Source of the DNA: Rhodohalobacter mucosus
GTDB lineage: Bacteria > Bacteroidota > Rhodothermia > Balneolales > Balneolaceae
DNA length: 64,000 nucleotides
NCBI RefSeq assembly: GCF_003150675.1
Contig: NZ_QGGB01000006.1
Coordinates: 353,941 to 417,940 of the forward strand
Reading direction: 5' to 3'
Below are positions 39,773 to 47,462 of the stretch, one piece after another; within the stretch, counting starts at the first letter, position 1, and each line of letters starts with the position of its first letter. Under the pieces are notes generated by a model, which was not told the DNA's origin, searched no databases, and worked only from the letters and a program-made list of their open reading frames with translations. The position numbers and the translations under genes were made by a program.

Positions 39773-39790
39773 GCCCCGAAGCGTCGGGGC
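39773..39790 (+). terminator. GC-rich hairpin after the HD gene
   Basis: GCCCCGA and TCGGGGC pair over 7 bp with a 4-nt loop, 11 bp after the stop codon. There is no T-run after it. Confidence 0.3.
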
Positions 39791-39800
39791 AAAGTGCGCC

Positions 39801-39945
39801 AAGTTGACTTGTTTAGCCACGGAAACACGGAGAATGAATATTAAATACTTTTCGAGTCCGTATCTTGGTCTCTTTGAATACATTGACACTTTAGCACCTT
39901 AACACGTGAATACTTTTACCCTCCGCGGTTAAAAAAATGTTGATC
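39801..39945. repeat. CACGGAG-type dispersed repeat upstream of the amidase gene
   Basis: GTTGACTTGTTTAGCCACGG is followed by AAACACGGAGAATG, then TTTTCGAGTCCGTATCTTGG, then a CCTTAACACGTGAATAC stretch and CCGCGGTTAAAAA. The same parts in the same order occur at 41609-41760 (TTTCGAGTCCTTATCTATG), so a unit of about 140 bp is duplicated upstream of two adjacent genes. Confidence 0.65.
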
Positions 39946-39950
39946 CGCCA

Positions 39951-41564
39951 ATGAACAGACCACCCATGAAGAATCCTCAATCATTTTCTTTAGCAAATCC
40001 TGTTGTTGTTTTATTGACCCTTATCCTGGGCTTTGCCGCCTGCACCCAAGCTCCGCCCATCGATGAAGATCAATTCGTTGTGGAAGCCACCATCGCTGGT
40101 CTGCAGACCGCGATCCTGAATGAACAAACCACCTGCAGGGAGATCGTGCAGGCATACCTGGACCGAATCGAGGCGTATGATCAGTCCACCGGCCTGAATG
40201 CGATTACGGAGATCAACCCAAGGGCGCTGGCAAAGGCGGATTCTATTGATCAGGCGATTTCTGCAGGGGAGGAACAAGGCTCCCTGTTCTGCGCTCCCAT
40301 CCTGGTTAAGGACAATTTCGACACGCATGATATGGTCACGACCGGCGGCTCCATCGCCCTGGCCGGCAGCATCCCGCCCGATGATGCCTTTATGGTTCGG
40401 CGCATCCGCGAGGAGGGAGCCATTGTGATTGCCAAGACCAACATGGCAGAGTGGGCATTTAGTCCGCGTCAGTCCGTATCTTCTTCCTATGACACTACCG
40501 CAAACGCATACGCCCTTGACCGCACACCGGCTGGATCCAGCGGAGGGACGGCATCGGGCGTGGCCGCAAGTTTCGGAGTGGCCGGGTTGGGGTCCGATAC
40601 CGGAAATTCCATCCGCGGTCCCAGCTCACACCTATCCCTGGCGGGGATTCGCTCCACGATTGGTCTCACCTCACGGGATGGCGTGGTTCCGCTTTCGTTT
40701 GACCGCGATATCGCGGGTCCCATGACCCGAACCGTGGAGGATGCCGCCCGGATCTTTAACGTAGTGGCCGGCTATGATCCGGCAGATTTCTATACCGAAG
40801 CGGGACGTGATCGCAAGGAAGAGGACTATACCGCTTTTCTGGATACAAATGCCGTACAGGGCAAACGCCTGGGCATTCTGACCAGTCATGCAAATCCCGA
40901 GAGGGCAGACAGTGCTGTGTACGCTCTGTTTGAAGAGGCGGCAGAGGAGCTGCGCAGCATGGGAGCCGAGGTAGTGGATTTTGAAATTGAGGGAATGCGG
41001 GAGCTGATGAGTGCCGGCAACTGGTGCAACCGGTTTCGCTATGACATGCATCAGTACCTGCTCTCCCTGGGTGAGGATGCACCAATGAGCGATGTACTGG
41101 AAACGCTGGAGACGGGAGCATACGGGGCGGATGTGGAACGCATTCTGAACGTAATCGCTGAGGAGGAGCCGGAGATTATCCATCCGGCAGAGAGGGCAGA
41201 GCCGTGTCCCGATTTTGCGGATCACGCAGGTCGGCAGGCGCTTCTGGCCGCCGTGGTGGGGGCGATGGATGAGGCCGGGATTGATGCCTTTATCTTCCCA
41301 AGCTGGAGCTATCCGCCCGCACCGCTGGACAACGCCAATGAGGAGTATCGGGGCGACAACTCCCAGGGGCTCATCCCCGCAGCCGGACTCCCCGCCATCA
41401 CTGTCCCCATGGGCTTTACCAACGGAAATCTTCCTGCCGGACTGCAGATCGCGGGACGCCCCTTCTCGGAAGGCCTTTTGTTCGGCCTGGCTTACGCCTA
41501 TGAGCAGGGTACACACCATCGCCGTCCGCCGGAGTTGTTTCCGCCGCTGGCACCCGATCAATAA
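39951..41564 (+). CDS. Lipoprotein amidase (amidase signature family)
   Basis: The signal peptide ends in a lipobox (FAAC, Cys31). The amidase-signature Ser-cisSer-Lys triad is visible: Lys120 in ILVKDNF, the cis-Ser in GSSGGTASGVAA (about 196-197) and the nucleophile Ser220 in SDTGNSIRGPSS. The 537-aa length is normal for secreted peptide amidases and related enzymes. It hydrolyses an amide bond, probably in the periplasm or at the outer membrane; the substrate (peptide amide, acyl amide or other) is unknown. Two starts (39951 and 39966) are possible. A long inverted repeat follows the stop. Confidence 0.92.
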   Translation: MNRPPMKNPQSFSLANPVVVLLTLILGFAACTQAPPIDEDQFVVEATIAGLQTAILNEQTTCREIVQAYLDRIEAYDQSTGLNAITEINPRALAKADSIDQAISAGEEQGSLFCAPILVKDNFDTHDMVTTGGSIALAGSIPPDDAFMVRRIREEGAIVIAKTNMAEWAFSPRQSVSSSYDTTANAYALDRTPAGSSGGTASGVAASFGVAGLGSDTGNSIRGPSSHLSLAGIRSTIGLTSRDGVVPLSFDRDIAGPMTRTVEDAARIFNVVAGYDPADFYTEAGRDRKEEDYTAFLDTNAVQGKRLGILTSHANPERADSAVYALFEEAAEELRSMGAEVVDFEIEGMRELMSAGNWCNRFRYDMHQYLLSLGEDAPMSDVLETLETGAYGADVERILNVIAEEEPEIIHPAERAEPCPDFADHAGRQALLAAVVGAMDEAGIDAFIFPSWSYPPAPLDNANEEYRGDNSQGLIPAAGLPAITVPMGFTNGNLPAGLQIAGRPFSEGLLFGLAYAYEQGTHHRRPPELFPPLAPDQ

Positions 41565-41577
41565 AAATGTAATTTCA

Positions 41578-41608
41578 GTCATCCGATGACTTCCCGTCAT
41601 CGGATGAC
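41578..41608 (+). terminator. 13-bp perfect inverted repeat after the amidase gene
   Basis: GTCATCCGATGAC and GTCATCGGATGAC form a perfect 13-bp stem around TTCCC, 14 bp after the stop codon. There is no T-run, and related words (CATCAGATGAC at 36069, CAGCCGATGAC at 38990) begin other repeat copies, so it may be part of the dispersed repeat and act as a terminator only by chance. Confidence 0.45.
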
Positions 41609-41760
41609 TTGAGTTCACCGCGGAGCCACGGAGGCACAGAAGGACGGAGTTATAATTTTTTCGAGTCCTTATCTATGTTACTATAGACATCTTCATACGA
41701 TAAAACTTTAACACCTTAATACTTAAACACATTTACTCGTTAACACCTAAAAACTTTATC
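41609..41760. repeat. CACGGAG-type dispersed repeat upstream of the hydrolase gene
   Basis: GCGGAGCCACGGAGGCACAG, then TTTTTTCGAGTCCTTATC, then AACACCTTAATAC. It parallels 39801-39945 in order and spacing. Confidence 0.6.
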
Positions 41761-41782
41761 ATCCTGAAATCAAACCCAAAAC

Positions 41783-42595
41783 ATGAAACAATCGCTCTGG
41801 GCATCCATACTCACTCTTTTCATCTTGTTATCGGCTTGTTCCGGTGATCCGAATCACTACGAATCTTTTCATTCTTTTGATGACACCCGAATTGCCTACA
41901 CCGATGAAGGTTCCGGTGAATTTGTACTGCTGATCCATGGATTTATCGTGGATGGTAGCATCAATTTTGGCAGTTCCGAACTCAAAAGAGAGCTGCTGGA
42001 GAACGGCTACAGGGTCATTGTGCCGGATCTGAGAGGAAACGGCAGATCGGATAAGCCACAGGATGAAGAGGCGTACATGAATGATGCGGAGATCAAAGAC
42101 CTGATGGCACTTATGGATCATCTGGGAGCGGAGAGTTACATGACGGTCGGGTACTCCCGGGGTGCTATCCTGCTGGCCAATTTACTCACGAAGGATGACC
42201 GTATCACCAAAGCGGTATTCGGAGGCATGGGTCTGGAATTCACGGATCCTGACTGGTACCGCAGAAGGGAATTTGGGGATGTTTTTGCCGGCAGAGCGGA
42301 GCCGAAAACACTGACTCAGGGTGCGGTGGACTATGCGAGAGCTCATAATGTTGATTTCACCATCATGGGCTATCTCCAGGATCATCAGCCCGAAACAACT
42401 ATAGAGGAACTGAACAGTATTCAGACGGAAACCCTGGTAATTGCCGGGGAGGAGGACCTGGATAATGGTGACCCCGCAGAGCTTCACGAGCAGCTGCCCA
42501 ACAGCCGGCTGAGTATTGTCAGCGGCGATCATATGAGCGTCTTCAACCAGCTGGATTATGCCGAGGAGATTGTCCGTTTTTTCGGAGAGAACTAG
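41783..42595 (+). CDS. Lipoprotein alpha/beta hydrolase, 270 aa
   Basis: The signal peptide ends in a lipobox (LSAC, Cys19). The alpha/beta-hydrolase fold is shown by VLLIHGF (oxyanion), PDLRGNGRSD, the nucleophile elbow VGYSRGA with Ser125, and the late VSGDHMSVF, which supplies the catalytic His; the acid is probably the Asp in the EEDLDNGD segment. It is an esterase, lipase or similar enzyme exposed to the periplasm. The substrate is not evident. It lies behind the amidase but is separated from it by an inverted repeat and a dispersed repeat, so it is probably transcribed on its own. Confidence 0.9.
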   Translation: MKQSLWASILTLFILLSACSGDPNHYESFHSFDDTRIAYTDEGSGEFVLLIHGFIVDGSINFGSSELKRELLENGYRVIVPDLRGNGRSDKPQDEEAYMNDAEIKDLMALMDHLGAESYMTVGYSRGAILLANLLTKDDRITKAVFGGMGLEFTDPDWYRRREFGDVFAGRAEPKTLTQGAVDYARAHNVDFTIMGYLQDHQPETTIEELNSIQTETLVIAGEEDLDNGDPAELHEQLPNSRLSIVSGDHMSVFNQLDYAEEIVRFFGEN

Positions 42596-42764
42596 AAGAG
42601 AGCCTGTTTACCTATCCGTTATCAAATCTGTTGGCGTTAACTTCAATACGTGAATTATTTACCTGTATCCTAATGGTTTAATGTTGCTTATTTCAGAAAA
42701 AAATAGGATATAGAAAGAGTAAGCGGTAAGCATGTAAAACTAAACAAGGTAGAAGGGGGACAGG

Positions 42765-42890
42765 ATGGGATCATTTGGATCATATGAATTACTCCTTTTG
42801 GGCATCATTATTTTGGGGCCCATCATTTTTATTCTCTTGGTACTGGCTTTGAAAAAAGTGATCAGCAAACGCAACAACAATAACGAATAG
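42765..42890 (+). CDS. Small single-span membrane protein, 41 aa
   Basis: An ATG at 42765 is preceded by a purine-rich GAAGGGGGA ribosome site. It reads MGSFGSYELLLLGIIILGP, then a hydrophobic run (IIFILLVLALKK), then a short basic and asparagine-rich tail (VISKRNNNNE). One transmembrane helix of about 22 residues is clear. It resembles small hydrophobic proteins found in many Bacteroidota, but I cannot name a family. The good ribosome site and the charge pattern argue that it is real. Confidence 0.6.
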   Translation: MGSFGSYELLLLGIIILGPIIFILLVLALKKVISKRNNNNE

Positions 42891-43185
42891 GGTAACCCTT
42901 CCAGGTATGGTAGATAAAGTCTGAAGTCACTGAATTTAGAGTGACAGTGTGACCTGAAACCTTGAATCTGGAACCTGTAACTCGAAACCCGCAACCCTAA
43001 ACCCCGCTGTATGCCGTTCGCAGTCCCGAGACTTCGGGAAACCATGCACCCTGTACCAACAACGCGTCCCGCTTTCTGGAGCTGACGGATGAGGAGATAG
43101 CCGGTCATCATAATTGATTCAGAGAATATCCAGTCGGAAGAAATTGGGAAGACTTTTCAATGCGGATTTATGATGCTACGTGTCA
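42891..43185. other. Intergenic region at the left edge of the accessory island
   Basis: No intact gene. It contains a GAACC/AAACC-type tract at about 42952-43005 (GACCTGAAACCTTGAATC), which matches the low-complexity families elsewhere, and a short open stretch near 43065-43118 (SRFLELTDEEIAGHHN) that looks like the last residues of a lost gene. GC content falls sharply to the right. Confidence 0.4.
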
Positions 43186-43280
43186 TTTTATTTGACCCTT
43201 TTATTTAACCTGATAGCTTTTTATTTGACCAAAATCCAAGTTAAGTCCCCATAAAAAGCTATTTGGAATTTTATTTAACC
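43186..43280. repeat. Four direct copies of TTTTATTTRACC
   Basis: TTTTATTTGACC at 43186 and 43219 and TTTTATTTAACC at 43199 and 43269 lie in the same orientation. Between the third and fourth copies, TAGCTTTTTAT (43214-43224) and ATAAAAAGCTA (43251-43261) make an 11-bp perfect inverted repeat. The array lies just left of the first cassette boundary. It could be recombinase arm sites, a regulator array or decayed sequence. Confidence 0.7.
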
Positions 43281-43284
43281 AGTT

Positions 43285-43308
43285 TATACGATTCTTCTGA
43301 ATCGTATA
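43285..43308. repeat. 10-bp perfect inverted repeat at the cassette boundary
   Basis: TATACGATTC and GAATCGTATA flank TTCT, 8 bp before GTTAGGT (43316-43322), the candidate left recombination point of the first cassette. It may be a structured recombination site or a hairpin that stops upstream transcription. Confidence 0.7.
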
Positions 43309-43366
43309 ATCATATGTTAGGTGCATTATCAATAAATAGGTACAATAATCAATTAATCAAATTATC

Positions 43367-44413
43367 ATGGTAGAAACAGCAAACCTTAATTTTTATGAAA
43401 TTATTAATTGTGGTTATTATGAGAGAGGATCAGAATTATTCAGGTATGGAAACTTTCAGTCACTTCTTACAAATCTACATACTTGGGTTCAAAACAGGCC
43501 ATTTGAACTAACTAAAACATATGATTCTGATGACTACAAAAATACGATGCCCACTTATTGTTTTGACTTGATAAGCAACAATAATGGCAATTACTTACTA
43601 ACAACTTGGAATGAGACTCCAACCGATCAAGGTAATGTTGCAAGCGTAAATCGAAATTCAAATGTAGGTGAATATGATGTTGATGTAGCTGAAATTGACG
43701 ATGACTATGTATTAGGATACCCGACTTACTTTTGGATTCTACCTGAGCAAGAAATATTTGCAACAATCCGGTTCAACAATCCATTAAATGGACATCCAAA
43801 TCTCAAAAGGTTTTTCACAAATTTTTTAAGTAAGTATTCTCAATTTGTAGTTGTGGATGAGGATGGAGATGAGGGAAATCACGAGATACTTGGTTATCGT
43901 AATATGGATGAAAGGGACCCCTCTATAGAGCAGTTAGTTCCAAAATTTCATTCTATGCCTATGCGAGAAAGTGGTAGTTTAGGCTTTCTATTAAGCAATT
44001 CAGAACGTATTTATAAAGTTCTTCGAAAAAATAAATTGTCTCATAGAAGTCGGGAACTAAAAAATAGATTATTTGAAGAGGTTGGTATCTTAGAGCGGGA
44101 AAATAATGTTGATGCTGATAATGAATATAAAGTGAAATATGAGCTTGATATATCACCTACCCAAGAAAATATTAGGTCTGTTTATGATTATTGGAGTCAA
44201 AATATAGATGGGGAGCGTGATGATAGTAACTATTGGTCTGATATTGGTTTCAAGATAAGTGGTGAATCTGGTGATTATTGGTTAAGTAGCTTACTCAAAA
44301 AAGGAAGTTTTGATCTAAATATTCAGAGACACGAAGAAGAAGTTGTCGTAGCTAGTTCCTTATTAGGAGTACTTGAAGAACAAAGTGATGATATTCTAAG
44401 CATAATCGAATAA
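43367..44413 (+). CDS. RexA-like protein, candidate sensor/effector of a two-gene exclusion system, 348 aa
   Basis: A cytosolic, acidic protein with no signal or membrane segment. I see no nuclease or NTPase motif. The region at about 116-136 (LGYPTYFWILPEQEIFA, then TIRFNN) resembles by eye a segment of phage lambda RexA as I remember it (LGFPSFLFVEGDTIGFA, then RTVF), with a similar preceding block (YCFDLISNNNGNYLLTT against YLYIHKIDGKTFLFTK) and a following helix. The likeness is weak and from memory, not from an alignment. The stop codon overlaps the next start by one base (TAATG), so it is translationally coupled to a four-helix membrane protein, the RexA/RexB arrangement. It lies in an AT-rich cassette bounded by attC-like sequence. 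Roughly the first 160 residues would be the RexA-like part; the rest is unique. Confidence 0.6.
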   Translation: MVETANLNFYEIINCGYYERGSELFRYGNFQSLLTNLHTWVQNRPFELTKTYDSDDYKNTMPTYCFDLISNNNGNYLLTTWNETPTDQGNVASVNRNSNVGEYDVDVAEIDDDYVLGYPTYFWILPEQEIFATIRFNNPLNGHPNLKRFFTNFLSKYSQFVVVDEDGDEGNHEILGYRNMDERDPSIEQLVPKFHSMPMRESGSLGFLLSNSERIYKVLRKNKLSHRSRELKNRLFEEVGILERENNVDADNEYKVKYELDISPTQENIRSVYDYWSQNIDGERDDSNYWSDIGFKISGESGDYWLSSLLKKGSFDLNIQRHEEEVVVASSLLGVLEEQSDDILSIIE

Positions 44414-44958
44414 TGTTTCGGAAAATACGTATTACAATTTACATACTTTTTCTGGGTGGGTTTCTCGGTATTCTATTCTGGTTCGGAAGTGGGGTTTCTA
44501 TTAATGATCAAAAAGAAATATTTAGCAAATTATTAAATATTTCTGGAATTCTTTTCGGGATAATGGGTGCTTGGATTGCAATTATATATTCAGAAAGCCT
44601 TAATAAAGTATTTTCAAAGGATTATAAAACTGAAGAAAGAAAAGAAGCCTTAAAAGAGATTGATTTTCTATTATTTCCAATGGCTCTATCAGCGACAATT
44701 GTTGTCTCTATTCTTCTATTTTTTGTTGCTTATCCAATATTTAGACAGATAAATTTCATGCTAAAACATCACTTGCTGATACGGTCATTTTCTTTTATGG
44801 GAATTGGATTTTTAACAATCCTTCAAGTCTGGTGTTTTATTTATGTCTTTGCTCCAGCAGAAAAATTAAAGCGAAAAGCAAACAAGGAAATAAGGCAATC
44901 TGAAATTGATCAAAGAATGAAATCTGGAGTTCAAAAAGCATCAAAAAAAGAGTTGTAG
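44413..44958 (+). CDS. RexB-like four-helix membrane protein, 181 aa
   Basis: Four hydrophobic segments are visible at about 7-26, 42-59, 85-110 and 122-147, followed by a basic, helical cytosolic tail (residues 150-181). Lambda RexB is also a four-helix inner-membrane protein, of 144 aa, thought to form an ion channel opened by RexA after phage infection, which collapses the membrane potential. Here the upstream partner gene overlaps by one base, so the two are made together. I see the shared topology and order, and only faint sequence likeness (short TM2-loop-TM3 pattern). Other membrane effectors of abortive-infection pairs would look similar. The gene ends about 40 bp before an attC-like site. 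Confidence 0.6.
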   Translation: MFRKIRITIYILFLGGFLGILFWFGSGVSINDQKEIFSKLLNISGILFGIMGAWIAIIYSESLNKVFSKDYKTEERKEALKEIDFLLFPMALSATIVVSILLFFVAYPIFRQINFMLKHHLLIRSFSFMGIGFLTILQVWCFIYVFAPAEKLKRKANKEIRQSEIDQRMKSGVQKASKKEL

Positions 44959-44998
44959 TTGTGTCTAATATCTTACTAAGTAATTAGTTAATGCATGC

Positions 44999-45107
44999 AC
45001 CTAACAAAGCGTATAAACTGATACGCGGACGAGGCTTCGGTTTCCAGTATTGATTGTTTAAACTTTTTAAGCCGTTTATTAACTCATAATTTCCGCGACT
45101 GTTATGC
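44999..45107 (+). other. attC-like cassette recombination site 1 (109 bp)
   Basis: It starts with ACCTAAC (RYYYAAC, R-type box) and ends with GTTATGC (close to GTTRRRY), with ACGCGG at 45023-45028 and CCGCGAC at 45093-45099 able to pair as the inner boxes. The word GCACCTAAC is the exact complement of GTTAGGTGC at 43316-43324, where this cassette would begin, as expected if the cassette was once a circle. Length and layout fit attC sites of integrons. No integrase gene is in the window. Confidence 0.6.
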
Positions 45108-45134
45108 GCAATATCATTATACACTTTTAAAATT

Positions 45135-45734
45135 ATGTTGCCAGATTATCCAAATTTAAAAAGGGAGATACAGCGGGAATTCATTTATTTCATGAAAGAA
45201 TATGTGAAGCAAAGATTTCCTTTACAAGGCATGGTTAGGAGGCAGGTAATACATGAGGGAACCGATCCTCATTATCAGAGTGAGTTTCAAGGGGAGTTCG
45301 AAGATGAAGTTACTAAGCTTAAAAAGTTTTCTGCGGATGCCCATTTTCAAAAAGATGAACTTAGAGACATGAGCCTTAGCGATGTTTTTCAAAGATTTCT
45401 TGACACAGTTGGAAAAATGGGTGAGAAAGTTGAAATAGCTTCAATTCAAGATCTTGACGATAAACTTACAGAAAAAGGTCAAATTGCTTCTGTATCCAAA
45501 GAATTTACCCCAGATGATATTTTAAAATCCTTGGATACAGTTTTAATTTCTTTCGATAAAGATGGAAAAGCACAATTACCAACTTTCATGGGAGGTGAAG
45601 AGGCCTCAAAAAAAATAGCCGAAGCTTTTAAAAAGCTTGATGAAGAACCATATTTAACGAAGTTCAGGGACCTAATCGAAAAGAAAAAGAGAGAATGGGA
45701 TGCTAGAGAGAATAGTAGAAAATTGGTTGACTAA
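45135..45734 (+). CDS. Unknown 199-aa protein, first gene of a two-gene cassette
   Basis: A soluble, strongly charged and mostly helical protein without signal peptide, membrane segment or motif I recognise. It opens with MLPDYPNLKREIQREFIYFM and ends with a lysine- and glutamate-rich helix (DLIEKKKREWDARENSRK). A central stretch (FTPDDILKSLDTVLISFDKD) could be a small beta-alpha unit. Its 3' end overlaps the next gene by 35 bp, so the two are translated together, and the partner carries a nuclease-like motif. It could be an antitoxin, a sensor or a structural partner. AT-rich like the rest of the island. Confidence 0.75.
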   Translation: MLPDYPNLKREIQREFIYFMKEYVKQRFPLQGMVRRQVIHEGTDPHYQSEFQGEFEDEVTKLKKFSADAHFQKDELRDMSLSDVFQRFLDTVGKMGEKVEIASIQDLDDKLTEKGQIASVSKEFTPDDILKSLDTVLISFDKDGKAQLPTFMGGEEASKKIAEAFKKLDEEPYLTKFRDLIEKKKREWDARENSRKLVD

Positions 45735-47331
45735 TGCCTCTGAAAGGTCTTTTCAATTACCTTTTTGTTATACGTTACAAAATAAAAACCATAGAATATT
45801 ACACTTAACTCGTCATCGACCAATCGAATTTGGAAAAGACGTAATCACAATTGATGAAAATGATGAGTATCACGCTTTCCAGCTTAAACAAGGAAATATA
45901 ACTCAGCGTGTCTTTACGGAGCTTCTTCCTCAATTAAACCAACTTTGTTACTTAAACCTTGCACACCCTCACATTCATAAAGATGCTATTTATACTCCAT
46001 ATTTAGTGACAAATGGTAAAATTGATGAAGAAGTATATCGACAACTGGAAGACTTGAATTCTGGTCTAGATAAAGCTAAAAGACCTAAACTAGTTTTACT
46101 CCAATATGATGACCTATACACAGATTTTTTGGAGCTTGGTGCAAACTTATGGCCCTCTGAATTATCAGACTATAAAAAGTTAATTGAGTTTTCAATATTA
46201 GATGGGAAAGAAAATTTTTCTACTAATAAATTTATAGATCTTTTAGAACACCAACTTGAAATTAATACTGATGAAGTTGGAGAAATAAAAAACAAACCAT
46301 CGACTAAGAGAAACATAACAAGTGCAGCATTACTAACTGCATTTGCTGTTTCTAATTATATAGAAGAAGAAAATCATGTTGCAATTATTGAATGCTGGAC
46401 TATCTATATAGCCCAAATAGTTTCAATAGTTAATAAGTTGGAACTCAACATTGATCATTTTAAAGAAGCAATCGAAATAGCCAAAACTATTATTCATCAA
46501 TCACTATCTAACCTATTAGAAGAGTTAGAGGAAAGAGAAGACTTATTCGAAGGAAATATTATTTTTGATAAACCATTCTATAACTACAGAGCTACAAAGG
46601 TAGTTGGTTTAGTTTCCTTGCTGCATTTGTGGATTATAAAAACCGACAATGACGACGAACTACTCGATAGGACTTCAGCAATTATTGAGAATCATCAAAT
46701 GGTGTGTCGATTAAATACAGAAGCACATCTTCCATACTTTTTAGCAATTTATTGGGCTTTAAGAAAAATAGACTCAACCCAAAAGCCTGTTGGTTTTCTC
46801 AAAATGATGATTGAAACTATAATTAATTCAAGTAAAAACGGTGAAGGATTACCAAATCCATACTATCGAGAACAAGAGTTAATGTCGCTAGAAGTACAAC
46901 ACATACTACAAACTCAAGTTCATCCGAATATGAGTTTAGATATTAACCCTTTGGATGATGACTTCAAGTATAGTTCATATTATTTACTTGGATTGGTACA
47001 TATCTTCGTAAGACTTAACTATAAACAACTATTAAAGTTTCTTTGGCCTCAAATAACACGATTTAATTTTAAACATTTTGAAGTAAGTAAAAGCTGGCAT
47101 TTTTTCAGATGGCGTAATCCAGGCCAGGGAAATGAAAAGAGTTTTCTAGCCAAACACACCAAAAGTTGGAAAGAACTTAGAACCGAGTCCGAAGATTTTG
47201 AAGAATCATTTTTACCTAACTTCATTCTTAGTGATCCAATCTTTGGAATACTCTTCTTACTATTTTTCCCACACCGGGTCTCTGCTGATTACATTAAATT
47301 TTTAGACACAGAACTTAGGAAAAAGCTGTAA
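45700..47331 (+). CDS. Candidate PD-(D/E)xK nuclease effector with long helical C-terminus, 543 aa
   Basis: Residues 40-70 read RPIEFGKDVITIDENDE, then YHAFQLKQGNITQ. This matches the core of Mrr-like and other PD-(D/E)xK enzymes (G-[KV]-D followed by a strand with QxK): Asp47, Gln61 and Lys63 are the candidate catalytic residues, with Glu8 in the first helix. The remaining roughly 450 residues are helical, with repeated hydrophobic helices resembling a repeat solenoid, and contain no domain I can name. The start at 45700 lies inside the upstream gene in another frame, so the pair overlaps by 35 bp. By position between attC-like sites and by motif it is a candidate restriction or abortive-infection effector. 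It could instead be a decayed nuclease domain with another role. Confidence 0.72.
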   Translation: MLERIVENWLTNASERSFQLPFCYTLQNKNHRILHLTRHRPIEFGKDVITIDENDEYHAFQLKQGNITQRVFTELLPQLNQLCYLNLAHPHIHKDAIYTPYLVTNGKIDEEVYRQLEDLNSGLDKAKRPKLVLLQYDDLYTDFLELGANLWPSELSDYKKLIEFSILDGKENFSTNKFIDLLEHQLEINTDEVGEIKNKPSTKRNITSAALLTAFAVSNYIEEENHVAIIECWTIYIAQIVSIVNKLELNIDHFKEAIEIAKTIIHQSLSNLLEELEEREDLFEGNIIFDKPFYNYRATKVVGLVSLLHLWIIKTDNDDELLDRTSAIIENHQMVCRLNTEAHLPYFLAIYWALRKIDSTQKPVGFLKMMIETIINSSKNGEGLPNPYYREQELMSLEVQHILQTQVHPNMSLDINPLDDDFKYSSYYLLGLVHIFVRLNYKQLLKFLWPQITRFNFKHFEVSKSWHFFRWRNPGQGNEKSFLAKHTKSWKELRTESEDFEESFLPNFILSDPIFGILFLLFFPHRVSADYIKFLDTELRKKL

Positions 47332-47335
47332 AAGT

Positions 47336-47443
47336 GTATAAATAGGCGTTTTGAATTGAACGCGTACAGATTTTGATTGAAATTTATTTGCAAGGATATA
47401 AGTTTGCTATTTTAACCAAATCATATTCCCCGCGACGTTAGGC
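47336..47443 (+). other. attC-like cassette recombination site 2 (108 bp)
   Basis: It begins with a degenerate R-type box (GTATAAA where GCATAAC is expected), has AACGCG at 47359-47364 and CCCGCGAC at 47429-47436, and ends in GTTAGGC (47437-47443, a perfect GTTRRRY). Its length and spacing are almost the same as those of site 1: the motif GCGT, about 13 bases, then ACGCG occurs at the same offset in both. It follows the nuclease gene stop by 4 bp. Confidence 0.5.
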
Positions 47444-47462
47444 TATAAATTATATACTTTTA

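Noticed and set aside
41578..41608. attC or recombination site at the 13-bp inverted repeat
   Set aside because: No GTTRRRY or RYYYAAC ends; its words recur in the CACGGAG-type repeats.
40671..41618. Long antisense open frame (315 codons, minus strand) over the amidase gene
   Set aside because: The sense frame has all catalytic residues and a lipobox; the antisense product has no coherent domain.
43065..43118. Gene remnant (SRFLELTDEEIAGHHN)
   Set aside because: Too short to assign; it may be the end of a lost gene, but I cannot support a family.
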